64,000 nucleotides of DNA from NCBI GenBank assembly GCA_963662705.2, contig OY759767.1:2728001-2792000 (forward strand). Direction: 5' to 3'. The position numbers and the translations under genes are program-made. This stretch comes from JAPPHA01 sp963662705 (lineage in GTDB: Bacteria; Pseudomonadota; Alphaproteobacteria; Rhodobacterales; Rhodobacteraceae). This document shows, piece by piece, positions 34,811 through 44,491 of this stretch. Position 1 is the stretch's first letter. Every line of letters begins with the position of its first letter. A model generated the notes under the pieces. That model saw nothing but the letters and a program-made list of their open reading frames with translations. It was not told the origin of the DNA and searched no databases.

Positions 34811-35836
34811 TCATTTCGTCCGCCCTGATACCTGCGCTTCTTCGAATGTCGCCATCCCCGAATGGCACCGAAGTGCGGCGCGAACAACCGGAATCGCGAG
34901 CGCACCCCCGGTTCCTTCTCCGAGGCGCAGCCCCAGCCTGAGCAACGGGAGTTTGCCAATTGAATCGAGCAGTCGGCCGTGTGCGGCTTCAGCTGACAAG
35001 TGGCCGGCAATGCAGTGGTCAAGTGCGCCTAACCTGGCTTTCTCGAGAACCGCCGCGGCGGCCGTGCATATGAACCCGTCAAGAATCACGGGTATTGACT
35101 CGATCCGCGCCCGGGCGATGGCACCGGCCATTGCCGCCATTTCCTTTCCTCCAAGGCGACGCAACGCTTCGAACGGGTCATCCAGAAACTCGAGATGAGT
35201 GCTCAATCCATCAGCAACCGCTGCTCGCTTGACCGTGATACCCGACTCATCGATGCCCGTTCCCCGCCCGACCCAGGTTTCAGGATCACGATCAAACAAC
35301 GCGGCGGCAACCGCGGAAGCGGCAGTCGTGTTCCCGATTCCCATTTCACCGACAACCAGCGTGTCGCACGCAGCGTTGACTGAGTTCCATCCCGTCGACA
35401 GCGCCTCGACGAATTCCTCCTTTGTCATCGCGGGTTGCGACGTGAAATCGGCCGTCGGAACATCGAGCTGCATCGGATAGACGGACAATTCGGCACCAAC
35501 TTCGTCGCACAACTGATTGATCGCAGCACCGCCCGAGCGAAAGTTTTCGACCATCTGAGCGGTGACACCCATCGGGTAGGCCGACACGCCATGGGCGGTT
35601 ACGCCATGGTTACCGGCAAAGACGACGATGCATGGTGACTCGATGCTCGGGTTTGGGGTTCCCCGCCATCCTGCATACCAGGCTGCAATGTCCTCGAGGC
35701 GGCCAAGAGCACCGGCAGGCTTGGTCAACATGGAGTTCCGAAGGGCGGCCTCCTCGATCGCCTGGGTGTCCGGTTCCGGGAGCACTTCCAGCATTTCGCG
35801 AAAATCGCCCATGGTTTTGAACCGGAACGCATTCAT
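34811..35836 (-). CDS. cobT: nicotinate-nucleotide-dimethylbenzimidazole phosphoribosyltransferase
   Basis: Makes alpha-ribazole phosphate for the lower ligand of cobalamin. About 341 aa from ATG 35836 (an earlier start at 35878 is open). Signatures: LTKPAGALGRLEDIAAWYAG, FAGNHGVTAHGVSAYP, GEMGIGNTTAASA and VILDGFICTAAAAVL, with the catalytic glutamate near LRLGEGTGGALA. Divergent from cobS, about 80 nt apart; the two enzymes act in successive steps. No cobalamin riboswitch is visible in the short gap. Confidence 0.95.
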   Translation of the reverse strand: MNAFRFKTMGDFREMLEVLPEPDTQAIEEAALRNSMLTKPAGALGRLEDIAAWYAGWRGTPNPSIESPCIVVFAGNHGVTAHGVSAYPMGVTAQMVENFRSGGAAINQLCDEVGAELSVYPMQLDVPTADFTSQPAMTKEEFVEALSTGWNSVNAACDTLVVGEMGIGNTTAASAVAAALFDRDPETWVGRGTGIDESGITVKRAAVADGLSTHLEFLDDPFEALRRLGGKEMAAMAGAIARARIESIPVILDGFICTAAAAVLEKARLGALDHCIAGHLSAEAAHGRLLDSIGKLPLLRLGLRLGEGTGGALAIPVVRAALRCHSGMATFEEAQVSGRTK

Positions 35837-35919
35837 TTCTTGACCCTGGATGTTGTTTTCAACGATGACAAAAGGCATCCTAGCAACAAGGACTGGTACC
35901 GGAATTCAGGAACTTCGTG

Positions 35920-36693
35920 ATGCAGGAATGGCGCGAAAGACTTCCCGAATTCCACCCCCGTGACCTGCCCGTTGCGATCGGCTTTCTCACCCGTTTCCCC
36001 ATGCCCCCGGGTTTCGACGAAAGCCCGGAGTACATCGTCAGAAGCAGTTGGGCCTGGCCGGTTGTCGGCGCCATTGCCGGAGCCGTAGCCGGCGTTGCCG
36101 GCGCATCGCTCGGCTGGCTTGGAATCGATCGTGAAATGACTGCGATTGCGGCTCTCGGCGTGCTCGTGCTCGTGACCGGCGCGATGCATGAGGACGGCCT
36201 TGCGGACAGCCTGGACGGCCTTGCGGGAGGCTCCACCGCCGAGAAACGACTCGAAATCATGAAAGACAGCCAAATTGGTGTTTTCGGTGCGACGGGACTT
36301 GCACTGGTTCTCCTTGGGCGATGGTCGGCGATTTCCGAATTCGAAGGGTTTCAACTGATTGCAGTCCTCCTGGTGTCATCCTGTGCGAGCCGGCTGCCGA
36401 TTGTGCTGGCCATGGCCGCGCTACCGCCGGCGCGGGAGTCAGGGCTTTCCGCTTCGATCGGAAGACCAACGGGTCAACTCGCGCTTCTGGCCACGGCCGT
36501 GACGACCCTCATATGTCTGGTTGCGTTCGGACTTGCCGGGTTGGCCGCAGTCGTTGTCGCCGTTATCGGCGCCGTACCGATCTGTTTCCTGGCGAGGCAA
36601 CTCGTCGGAGGTCAGACCGGCGATATCCTGGGGGCCTCCCAGCAATTCGCAGAACTCTCGGTACTGGCAATGTTGACCTCTGTCATTCAATGA
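35920..36693 (+). CDS. cobS: adenosylcobinamide-GDP ribazoletransferase
   Basis: Integral membrane enzyme joining adenosylcobinamide-GDP to alpha-ribazole, the last step of cobalamin assembly. 257 aa. Typical CobS sequence: LPVAIGFLTRFPMPPGF, then TGAMHEDGLADSLDGLAGG, KRLEIMKDSQIGVFGATGL, and several hydrophobic helices to the C-terminal GGQTGDILGASQQFAEL. ATG 35920 follows a GTG at 35917; either may be used. Confidence 0.95.
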   Translation: MQEWRERLPEFHPRDLPVAIGFLTRFPMPPGFDESPEYIVRSSWAWPVVGAIAGAVAGVAGASLGWLGIDREMTAIAALGVLVLVTGAMHEDGLADSLDGLAGGSTAEKRLEIMKDSQIGVFGATGLALVLLGRWSAISEFEGFQLIAVLLVSSCASRLPIVLAMAALPPARESGLSASIGRPTGQLALLATAVTTLICLVAFGLAGLAAVVVAVIGAVPICFLARQLVGGQTGDILGASQQFAELSVLAMLTSVIQ

Positions 36694-36774
36694 ACCTCCG
36701 TTTCACGATGCGGCCATCCGGGAGTCCGGGATTCGAACAACCAGTTTGCCTGAAAGATCTGCCGGTCCGGCCTT

Positions 36775-37287
36775 TTACTTGGCGCGGGATGCGAGAATCG
36801 TACCGATCTTTTTCATGGCGGCGGGCTCCTCGACCTCTTCGATGACGGCGACTTCTCTGGCCAGTCTTTCGAGCGCGGCTTCGTAGAGCAGACGCTCAGA
36901 ATAGGACTGCTCTCTTTGTTCGTCGTTCCGGTGCAAGTCCCGAACGACCTCCGAGATGGCAACCAGATCCCCTGAATTGATCTTCTGGTCATATTCCTGG
37001 GCCTTGCGAGACCACATTGCCTTTTTGACCTTTGGCTTCCCGGTCAGGATTTTCAGTGCGTCCGTGATTTGTTCAGGTGTCGAGAGCTTGCGCAAACCGT
37101 TGCCAAGCGCCTTGGCTATCGGAACCTTGACCGTCATCTTGTCCTTTCGAAAATAGATCTCGTACACATCCGTCTGCTTTCCGAGAACTTCGATACTCGT
37201 CACGCTCTGGATCTTGCCCACGCCATGAGCAGGGTAGACAACGAACTGGTTCTGTTTGAACGGTAGTCTTTTTCTTGTCTTGGCCAT
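36775..37287 (-). CDS. carD: CarD family transcription regulator
   Basis: RNA-polymerase-binding regulator that stabilises open promoter complexes. 170 aa from ATG 37287 with AAGGA 8 nt upstream. The N-terminal RNAP-interacting domain shows FVVYPAHGVGKIQSV and YEIYFRKDKMTVKVPIAKA; the C-terminal helical DNA-binding domain includes GDLVAISEVVRDLHR and YSERLLYEAALERLAREVA. Next to fdxA, as in many alphaproteobacteria. Confidence 0.95.
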   Translation of the reverse strand: MAKTRKRLPFKQNQFVVYPAHGVGKIQSVTSIEVLGKQTDVYEIYFRKDKMTVKVPIAKALGNGLRKLSTPEQITDALKILTGKPKVKKAMWSRKAQEYDQKINSGDLVAISEVVRDLHRNDEQREQSYSERLLYEAALERLAREVAVIEEVEEPAAMKKIGTILASRAK

Positions 37288-37546
37288 TGGGTTCCTTTCC
37301 GGGATCATCTCGATTCAGCCAGGAGGAATCGAGACAATGATTGCCTGTCAATCCGTGAGTAGATCGCCCTGGAATTGTCGTGATCGGCCGTTTTTCACCA
37401 TTGCCCCGTCCGGCTTGCCTGAAGCGTTGAACCGCATCCGGTCAAGGCGCTTGACAGTGAACTCCTTTCGAGATCCTCACCGTAAACGTCCATGCGGGAC
37501 GCACGTCAGATCGATCAACTTTGCGGCGACGTCCGAGATTCAGTGT

Positions 37547-37885
37547 TCATCCCCCTTCCCCAGGGTTGGGAGAAAAGTACTTTTCCAGCTTCCCTTCTTC
37601 TCCGTCACGATCTTCCGCCCCCGGCAGCTTTTCCCTCTTCGAGATGATGACGGGCCAGAGTTCGGAATACTCCCGATTGAATTCAACCCAACGTTCCATT
37701 CCCGGCTCCGTATCGGGCAAAATCGCGTCAACCGGACACTCCGGTTCACAGACGCCGCAATCAATGCATTCGTCCGGATGAATGACGAGCATGTTCTCGC
37801 CTTCGTAAAAACAGTCCACCGGACAGACTTCGACGCAATCCGTATGCTTGCAGGCTATACAGTTATCGGTAACGACATATGTCAT
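37547..37885 (-). CDS. fdxA: ferredoxin FdxA (7Fe type)
   Basis: Soluble electron carrier, 112 aa. Two cluster-binding motifs are clear: CIACKHTDCVEVCPVDCFY (3Fe-4S, with the insertion usual for the group) and CIDCGVCEPECPVDAI (4Fe-4S). The C-terminal extension after SKREKLPGAED is normal for FdxA. Between carD and the S4 protein, the common alphaproteobacterial order. Confidence 0.96.
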   Translation of the reverse strand: MTYVVTDNCIACKHTDCVEVCPVDCFYEGENMLVIHPDECIDCGVCEPECPVDAILPDTEPGMERWVEFNREYSELWPVIISKREKLPGAEDRDGEEGKLEKYFSPNPGEGG

Positions 37886-38010
37886 GGTCGTTCATCAGTT
37901 CAGAACTTCTGGGAAAGCGCCAAGCCGGTTTTGTGCGAACACTCAACATATGGAGCAGATGTTGGTCTTTCAAGGCAATTCGACCGTCGCATCCGAATTG
38001 CCGGGACTTG

Positions 38011-38283
38011 TCATGCCCGTGCAGGCAAGACCTCACGATAAAGCAGCCGTGATTCCGCTGGCGGTCCTCGACGATGTCCCGAAGCCAGGACTTCAAGCAC
38101 GCGAACCCGTCGCCCGACAGTCACGGTCACGACAGCACCCGGTTCAATTCGATACGCAGGTTTCCGGATCTTCTCGCCGCCGACACGAACCCTTCCCGCG
38201 CTGACATTTGCTGCAGATTGACTGCGGGTCCGATACACTCGAGCATACCATAACCACCGGTCAATTCGAATCGAATCTTTCAA
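38011..38283 (-). CDS. S4-domain RNA-binding protein (Hsp15-like)
   Basis: 90-aa S4 protein: IRIDRWLWYARVYRTRSQSA, VSAGRVRVGG and RRVRVLEVLASGHRRGP match heat-shock protein 15, which binds stalled 50S subunits. Its start overlaps the helicase stop by 4 nt (ATGA), so the two are translated together. A cytoplasmic ribosome-associated role is inferred from the family. Confidence 0.9.
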   Translation of the reverse strand: MKDSIRIDRWLWYARVYRTRSQSAANVSAGRVRVGGEKIRKPAYRIEPGAVVTVTVGRRVRVLEVLASGHRRGPPAESRLLYREVLPARA

Positions 38284-41222
38284 TTCGACCGCCGCCCGGG
38301 ATTCCCCGACATGTCGTCCCTCAACGCCGCGAGCACCGAAAATGGATTGGATGGATCGTGCTCCACCTTTTCCCGTTTCATTTCCGGCGCCGGTTTCGGC
38401 TTGTCGCGCCGTCCGGAAACCTTTGGCGGCTGACCCTTCTTTTTCACCGGTCGGTCTTTCCTTTCTTTCCGGGGCCGCTTGGGCGGAAGCCTTCGAAACA
38501 CATAGTAGGTCTCGATTGTCTCCGGCGGGGCCTCAACCACCGGATCCGGAGGACTGTCTTCCTTCCTTTCCGGATCCGTTCGCGATGTTTCCGCCCGATC
38601 ATCTTCGGCAACCGGGGGATCATGGCTGTCAGATCCGTTGAACTCGGCTCGCGGGTCGGCCGCCGCGTCCGGACCGCTCGCGGATTCCGCTTCCATTGCC
38701 GAGCCCACATCGGAATTCTCGACATTCCGGTCGCTTTCGTCACCGGCCGCCGACGCACCTTCGCCATCCGTCTCCGGTACCGGGATATCCGAACCATCCG
38801 AATTTTCCGTGGATTGTGAATCGGAATTTCCGGACTGGGCGCGTTGTTTGACACGTTCTCCCTGCTCGACCGAAAACCCTGCAGAACCCATGAAATCGGC
38901 AAAACCGGCATGCGACATTCCCGTCAGCGACAACATGTCCGTCGATGCTTCAAAACCTTTTCGGTGGTCTTCAACCCTGATCAGGTCCATCACCCGTTCC
39001 CACATGTCGGCGCGAAGCGCCCATTTCCCTTCGACCCTGTATCCGGCCCAGGAATAGAAGGCCCGCGGTACTGCGCTGCTGATCTCGAAGACAACCCGCC
39101 CCGGTATTGGCGGATCCGGAACCGGGTCAATCCGGTTCTGCAGTGCCCAGACAAGAATTCTCAGACGCGTCGGAGCCGGTTTCAAAAGGGAATGCACGAA
39201 TATTGTGCGCTGACCAAACCGAACACCGTGCTTTCTGATCAACTTGCGGTTGTCCTGATCGAGTTCGCGAACTTCCTCGGCAACGAGAGACCTCGGGAGA
39301 ACGCCCAAGGAACCGACAAGCCTGTGAGCAACACCGCGTGCGATTCCCGCGATCGCCTCGTCGTCCCGCATCGCGACCAGAGGCGCGAAAACCGAGGCAA
39401 AGCGCGAAAGAACAAAATGCTGGAGCCGCCGCCGAACCATCTCCGAAACCTGCGGACCTGCGGCTTCATCCACGTACTCTCTTGCGACCGGCGACAGGAC
39501 ATCGGCGCCAAGTTCAAGCTTCCCGACCACCCAGCCGTTCCAGACCAGCTCACCCTGCCCGTTGATCTCCATGTCCTGGTTGCTGGCGGAATAAAGTCGA
39601 TGTGCACGACGAGCCAGTTCAGGCGCCAGCGCCTGTTTGGCGGCAGCATTGAGCGTCTGCAGAAACTCACTCGCAACTTTCGGGTCGGGATTAAACCGGA
39701 ACCCGTCGATCCGGCCGACATGCTGTCCTTCAACCGAAACTTCACCCGCGGAATCAATTTCTGCCATCAACTGTTCTTTCCGCTCAAGGCGACGCATCAG
39801 TACGGACGCCCTTCGATCAACAAACCGTTTTGTCAGTGCAAGATGCAGTACATCAGAAATTCGGTCTTCAACTTCCCGTGTCCAGCCGCGCCAGTATTCC
39901 TCGTCGGCGACCCAGCCCCTGCGCTGAACTACGTATGTCCATGTCCGGATGAACGCAAGTCTTCTGGACAGTGTATCAATGTCGCCGTCAGTGCGATCAA
40001 GGCTGGAAACCTGTTCGAACAGCCAGTTTTCGGGAATTTCGCCATTGTCCCGAAGGTTCAGGTAGACGTCCTTTACGAGATTGGCATGGTCGTGGAGCGA
40101 GACCTGTCGGAAGTCCGGAATCTGGCACGTCTCCCACAATAGCCGGACGTCCTTGCCTGATGCAACGGGAACTGCAGTCCCGGTCGTCGTGCTGATTGAC
40201 TTGAGTGTCCTGACATCGTCGGCTTCCCTGGTCCTGCAGAGCACGGGGTGAGAGGGCATCGCTTCCAGGGTTTCGATCAGGCTGCCGATCGAGGCGAAAT
40301 CCAGGTCGCCGTTCCGCCACTGGAGGCGCCTGACGGGTTGAAACCGGTTGGTCTCGATCGCCGCAACAACATTGGCCTCGATCGGCGGAGCCTCGCCGGT
40401 CTCGCCGAAACTTCCGTCGTTGCGGTAACGACCAGCTCTTCCGGCAATCTGGGCGAGTTCGTTGGGTTGCAGTCGTCGTACCCTTCTTCCGTCAAACTTC
40501 GCGAGGCCGGCAAAAGCGACATGGTCGACGTCGAGGTTCAGGCCCATTCCGATCGCGTCAGTTGCAACCAGAAAATCCACCTCCCCTCCCTGGTACATCC
40601 TGACCTGGGCATTGCGCGTTCTCGGGCTCAGTGCTCCCATGACGACTGCCGCTCCCCCACGCTTTTGCCTGACCCATTCTGCAATGGAATAGACGTCGTC
40701 GACGGAAAATCCGACGATCGCGGACCGTGGCCTCATCCTGGATATCTTCTTCCGCCCGCCGTAACTCAGGCTGGACAGGCGTTCCCGGTATTGAATGCGG
40801 ACATCGGGAACCAGTTGAACGATCGCATCGCGCATCGTGCCCGAACCGAGAAACATGGTCTCCTTCAGGCCGCGAGCGTGAAGCAGCCTGTCGGTAAAGA
40901 CATGGCCCCGCTCCGGGTCCGAACAGAGCTGGATTTCATCGACCGCAAGGAAGTCCGCGCCGACACCCACCGGCATCGCCTCGGTCGTCGCTACCCAGTA
41001 TTGGGCTCTCGGAGGGACGATCCGTTCCTCGCCGGTGACCAGGGCGACGACCGACGGGCCGCGAATTCTGACTGTCCGGTCGTAAACCTCTCGAGCCAGC
41101 AATCGAAGGGGAAGCCCGATAACACCGGTCCGATAAGCGAGCATCCGCTCCAGAGCGTATCGGGTCTTGCCGGTATTCGTGGGCCCGAGAACCGCGACCA
41201 TACGCGCATCGAATCCCGTCAT
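38280..41222 (-). CDS. SUV3-like superfamily 2 RNA helicase
   Basis: 980-aa ATP-dependent helicase related to mitochondrial SUV3 and bacterial MgpS-type proteins. Walker A GPTNTGKTRYA, motif II DEIQLCSD, GSGTMRD, motif V VATDAIGMGLNLDV and motif VI QIAGRAGRYRNDG. The middle contains SUV3-type helical regions; the C-terminal ~220 residues are a charged, low-complexity tail rich in Asp, Ser, Pro and Lys/Arg, ending FSVLAALRDDM. Upstream of the S4 gene in one operon. RNA degradation or ribosome maintenance is inferred. Confidence 0.92.
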   Translation of the reverse strand: MTGFDARMVAVLGPTNTGKTRYALERMLAYRTGVIGLPLRLLAREVYDRTVRIRGPSVVALVTGEERIVPPRAQYWVATTEAMPVGVGADFLAVDEIQLCSDPERGHVFTDRLLHARGLKETMFLGSGTMRDAIVQLVPDVRIQYRERLSSLSYGGRKKISRMRPRSAIVGFSVDDVYSIAEWVRQKRGGAAVVMGALSPRTRNAQVRMYQGGEVDFLVATDAIGMGLNLDVDHVAFAGLAKFDGRRVRRLQPNELAQIAGRAGRYRNDGSFGETGEAPPIEANVVAAIETNRFQPVRRLQWRNGDLDFASIGSLIETLEAMPSHPVLCRTREADDVRTLKSISTTTGTAVPVASGKDVRLLWETCQIPDFRQVSLHDHANLVKDVYLNLRDNGEIPENWLFEQVSSLDRTDGDIDTLSRRLAFIRTWTYVVQRRGWVADEEYWRGWTREVEDRISDVLHLALTKRFVDRRASVLMRRLERKEQLMAEIDSAGEVSVEGQHVGRIDGFRFNPDPKVASEFLQTLNAAAKQALAPELARRAHRLYSASNQDMEINGQGELVWNGWVVGKLELGADVLSPVAREYVDEAAGPQVSEMVRRRLQHFVLSRFASVFAPLVAMRDDEAIAGIARGVAHRLVGSLGVLPRSLVAEEVRELDQDNRKLIRKHGVRFGQRTIFVHSLLKPAPTRLRILVWALQNRIDPVPDPPIPGRVVFEISSAVPRAFYSWAGYRVEGKWALRADMWERVMDLIRVEDHRKGFEASTDMLSLTGMSHAGFADFMGSAGFSVEQGERVKQRAQSGNSDSQSTENSDGSDIPVPETDGEGASAAGDESDRNVENSDVGSAMEAESASGPDAAADPRAEFNGSDSHDPPVAEDDRAETSRTDPERKEDSPPDPVVEAPPETIETYYVFRRLPPKRPRKERKDRPVKKKGQPPKVSGRRDKPKPAPEMKREKVEHDPSNPFSVLAALRDDMSGNPGRRSN

Positions 41223-41246
41223 GTCCTTGAGTCCGGAGGATTCCTG

Positions 41247-41843
41247 TCAGATCTCGGTACCCAGCACCCTGGTCCGGAGTCTCCGGATCGCATCATGCGT
41301 ATCCTGTCGGTGGGGATGAATGGTCACGAGGTGTTCGTAGACACCAAGAGCTTCCTCGTTACGATCAAATCTTTCGAGGATCATGCCCAGACCGGACATT
41401 GCGCCGAAATGCCGAGGTTCAAGGGTCAATGTTTTCTCAATATCCGCCAGGGAAAGTGAATACCGTTGCATGAGAAAATATGCCGTTGCACGCTTGTTCC
41501 ATCCTTCCGGAAAACCAGGTGCGTTTTCCACCAGGACCGTAAAACGCTCGACGGCCGTACGAAGATCTCCGTTGGCCATTGCCCGTGTTCCGAGTTCAAG
41601 CAGCAGGTCCATGGATTTCGAACCCGAATTCGACCACAAACGCCAAACTTCATTCTCGACTTCTTCCCAGTTCTCCAGGTCAGGGTCGGAGAGGCGTTCG
41701 AAGAGGAAGTCCAATCGGTCCTTGTTGTCGGATTGAGCGACCGCCGCCTCAAATGCGAACATTACGAATGCCAGCGCCAGGATGAATCGGACCCGTACAA
41801 GGCATGAGCCTGGCTTTACGAAATCGCTAAAAGTGGCTACCAT
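41247..41843 (-). CDS. exported TPR protein
   Basis: 198 aa with an N-terminal hydrophobic segment (FILALAFVMFAFEAAVAQ) that looks like a cleaved signal peptide. TPR-like helices follow: ALGTRAMANGDLRTAVERF is not exact but ELGTRAMANGDLRTAVERFT, YFLMQRYSLSLADIEKTL and GMILERFDRNEEALGVYEHL have the TPR spacing. Probably periplasmic scaffold. ATG 41843 is used, though a GTG nearer the signal is possible. It starts the minus-strand run leading to the helicase. Confidence 0.82.
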   Translation of the reverse strand: MVATFSDFVKPGSCLVRVRFILALAFVMFAFEAAVAQSDNKDRLDFLFERLSDPDLENWEEVENEVWRLWSNSGSKSMDLLLELGTRAMANGDLRTAVERFTVLVENAPGFPEGWNKRATAYFLMQRYSLSLADIEKTLTLEPRHFGAMSGLGMILERFDRNEEALGVYEHLVTIHPHRQDTHDAIRRLRTRVLGTEI

Positions 41844-41917
41844 CGGCCCAACGATACCAGTTCGGCGTTGCTCTTGCGACCTATTTTTGCCTTCGGATCG
41901 TAATTCAGGATCATTTC

Positions 41918-42232
41918 ATGAGCAGTTTGATGACCCGAGCCGCAGACTACGTCAACGAAAAACTGTCCGGACAGTCCTTCGACGGTCACGTCCGTATTTC
42001 CATTGAAAAAGAAGGCCAAATCATCGTTGATGAAGACGGCGCACGTATGGTCTCCCCGGAAGGAAGTACGACCAGTAACGACGACGTCGACTGCCTGGTA
42101 TCGACCGACAAGGATACCTTTACCGCCGTGCTCGACGGTCATCTTGATCCGATGACCGCGTTCATGACCGGACGATTACAGATACGCGGTGATCTTGGAG
42201 CAGTCGCCAAACTCGGCAACGTACTGCGGTAG
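41918..42232 (+). CDS. SCP2 sterol-binding domain protein
   Basis: 104-aa single-domain SCP2 protein: FDGHVRISIEKEGQIIVDED, DCLVSTDKDTFTAVLDG, and the typical end DPMTAFMTGRLQIRGDLGAV. Such proteins bind lipids or hydrophobic acyl ligands. Divergent from the TPR gene, 75 nt apart. Cytoplasmic; the ligand is unknown. Confidence 0.93.
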   Translation: MSSLMTRAADYVNEKLSGQSFDGHVRISIEKEGQIIVDEDGARMVSPEGSTTSNDDVDCLVSTDKDTFTAVLDGHLDPMTAFMTGRLQIRGDLGAVAKLGNVLR

Positions 42233-42258
42233 TTCCGGTAGCGATATGGAACGTTTGC

Positions 42259-43074
42259 TCAATGGTCGGCCGAAGACCTTAGTATTTTCACCACCCGTTC
42301 ATGAAGCCGCGCGTCTCCAGCGGCCAAAACCTGGCCCCCGTTCATCGCCGACCCGCCGTTCCAGTCGGTAACGACGCCGCCAGAGGCTTCAATGACGCCG
42401 ATCGGCGCCTGTATGTCGTACGTGTTGAGCCCAGCCTCAATAACCAGATCGATGTGCCCTCCGGCGAGCAGCGCATATGCGTAACAATCCATTCCGTACC
42501 GGGTCAGCCGCGCGCGCCGGCTGACAGCGGAAAACGCGTTTCGTTCTGCCGATGTCCCGATTTCCGGAAATGTCGTGAACAGCACGGCATCTTCCATACG
42601 CGCGCATGAGCGTGTTCGCTGCCGGACGGTCGTGCCGGCACGGGACAGCCAGGACCTGTTCCCGGCACCGAAGAACCGCTCGCCGGTAAACGGCTGGTCA
42701 ATCATGCCGAGGACCACTGAATGACCGTCATTTACGGCAATCAGGATTCCCCATACGGGAGTACCCGAAATGTAACTCCGCGTACCGTCGATGGGGTCAA
42801 TCACCCATGTAAAACGCGAACTGCCGCGCCTGGACGCAAACTCCTCGCCAAGAATGCCATCATCCGGCCGGAGTTCATCCAGCATGGACCTGATGCAGGA
42901 TTCGATCTCACGGTCAGCCCGGGTCACAGGGTCGAAGCCATGATCGAGCTTGTTTGCCATTCCGCAATCCGCCGAACGGAAATATTTCAGCGCAATCGTG
43001 CCCGCGGCATCGGCAAGTTGGTGGGCGATAACCAACAGGTTCGAAAGTTCACTAGAGTCGCTCATATCCGCCAT
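42259..43074 (-). CDS. inositol monophosphatase family (HisN-like) phosphatase
   Basis: Mg-dependent phosphatase of the IMPase family, about 271 aa from ATG 43074 (43065 also possible). Metal-binding motifs: GEEFASRRG, WVIDPIDGTRSYISG, and YDIQAPIGVIEASGGVVTDW near the end. The GTRSYISGTPVWGI wording is typical of histidinol-phosphatases of the HisN type, so histidine synthesis is the best guess, but inositol-phosphatase or CysQ-like activity cannot be excluded. Confidence 0.88.
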   Translation of the reverse strand: MADMSDSSELSNLLVIAHQLADAAGTIALKYFRSADCGMANKLDHGFDPVTRADREIESCIRSMLDELRPDDGILGEEFASRRGSSRFTWVIDPIDGTRSYISGTPVWGILIAVNDGHSVVLGMIDQPFTGERFFGAGNRSWLSRAGTTVRQRTRSCARMEDAVLFTTFPEIGTSAERNAFSAVSRRARLTRYGMDCYAYALLAGGHIDLVIEAGLNTYDIQAPIGVIEASGGVVTDWNGGSAMNGGQVLAAGDARLHERVVKILRSSADH

Positions 43075-43337
43075 TTCGTTCCCGTCACGGCTTGCGCGCT
43101 CCGGAAAAACCCACCCGTTGCGTATGAATTCGAGAAGCAACTGCTCGTATTGGGTTGGTTTCCGGCGCGCAATCCCCTCTCACCAGTTCACTCCGGAATC
43201 TGGTCTTCGAGATTCCACCGGCGTCGGGGGTCGAGGGCAGGAATCGGTATCCGTCACCCGCAAACACTATACCCTTGCAGCCCGGCTGGCGATCAGCATG
43301 ATTCACGCGAAGGTTTCGTCAACGAGGATGATCATAC

Positions 43338-44297
43338 ATGCGCGCGATGGTCGTGAGTGAATACGGCAAGGCACTGACTCCTGAGGTGCTTCCTGTTCCG
43401 GCTGCCGGTCGGGATGAATTACTGGTCCGCGTTCATTCCTGTGGCATCAACTTCGCCGATCTCCTGCTTCAGAGCGGCCGGTACCAGGAGCGTCCGGAAT
43501 TGCCGTTTTCGCCTGGAATGGAAATCTGCGGAACGGTTGAGGAGGCAGGAGAGAACTCAGGCAGTGACCTGGTTGGCTCAAGAGTCGCGGCCTACTGCGG
43601 CTTCGGCGGCATGGCCGAATACATAGCGATTCCGTCGGATGCATGTATTCCCGTCCCGGAACGAATGCCCAGCCACATCGCCGCGGCATTTCCGATCGTC
43701 TATGGAACAAGTCACGTTGCACTCAGCCATGGAGCCCGCCTGCAATCCGGAGAACGGCTTCTCGTCCTCGGTGCGGCTGGAGGCGTCGGGATTTCTTCGG
43801 TGGAGCTCGGAAAGGTCATGGGTGCTGAAGTCATTGCGTCGGCTCGAGGACACGAACGACTTGAACACGTCCGCAAGGCGGGAGCCGACCATGTGTTGGA
43901 GTCGGATTCGACTGATCTGCGGGATGCCGTCAAGGCACTTGGTGGCGCGGACGTGGTGATCGATCCGATCGGAGGAGATTCGACCATTGCGGCTCTCAGG
44001 GCTTGCAATCCCGGCGGACGCCTCGTTCCCATCGGATTCGCGTGCGGCGAGATTCCGCAGATCCCGGCCAATATTCTCCTGGTCAAGAACCTCTCGGTCA
44101 TCGGGGTGTACTGGGGAGCCCAGGCGCGCCTGTGGCCGTCCAGGATTTCCGAGAGTCTCGGAACGCTTCTGAATTGGTACGATAACGGCCAGATCAAACC
44201 CTGCGTGAGTCACCGTTTCAGCCTGGAAAGCGCCAACGAAGCACTTGACCTGCTCAGGTCCCGCAGATCCGTTGGCAAGATCGTGATCGATATCTGA
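43338..44297 (+). CDS. NADPH:quinone oxidoreductase, zinc-free MDR family
   Basis: 319-aa medium-chain reductase. N-terminal GroES-like domain (VHSCGINFADLLLQSGRYQ, PGMEICGTVEEAG), Rossmann motif LLVLGAAGGVGISSVELGK, and C-terminal GVYWGAQARLWPSRI, SLESANEALDLLRSRRSVGK. Lacks the zinc ligands of alcohol dehydrogenases. Likely reduces quinones or enones; the substrate is unknown. Confidence 0.9.
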   Translation: MRAMVVSEYGKALTPEVLPVPAAGRDELLVRVHSCGINFADLLLQSGRYQERPELPFSPGMEICGTVEEAGENSGSDLVGSRVAAYCGFGGMAEYIAIPSDACIPVPERMPSHIAAAFPIVYGTSHVALSHGARLQSGERLLVLGAAGGVGISSVELGKVMGAEVIASARGHERLEHVRKAGADHVLESDSTDLRDAVKALGGADVVIDPIGGDSTIAALRACNPGGRLVPIGFACGEIPQIPANILLVKNLSVIGVYWGAQARLWPSRISESLGTLLNWYDNGQIKPCVSHRFSLESANEALDLLRSRRSVGKIVIDI

Positions 44298-44491
44298 GGA
44301 TTGCTGGGACATTTGGCCAAACCGGAATCTTCTGGTTTTGAGGCCCTGGTTACGACGGAGTCGTCGGCTCTTTCGATACTTCGCGGATTTTTCACGCGGA
44401 TGTAACTTGAATCCTCGCCAATAACCGTCCATATCTGTCGAAAATGGTGGCGCCACAATCTGGCGATGACCAAGAACCGTGAAGGAGATTC

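Noticed and set aside
35837..35919. Possible cobalamin riboswitch between cobT and cobS
   Set aside because: The gap is too short and shows no B12-box-like sequence.
38844..40142. 432-aa plus-strand frame opposite the helicase
   Set aside because: Shadow of the SUV3-like helicase; no start signal or motif.
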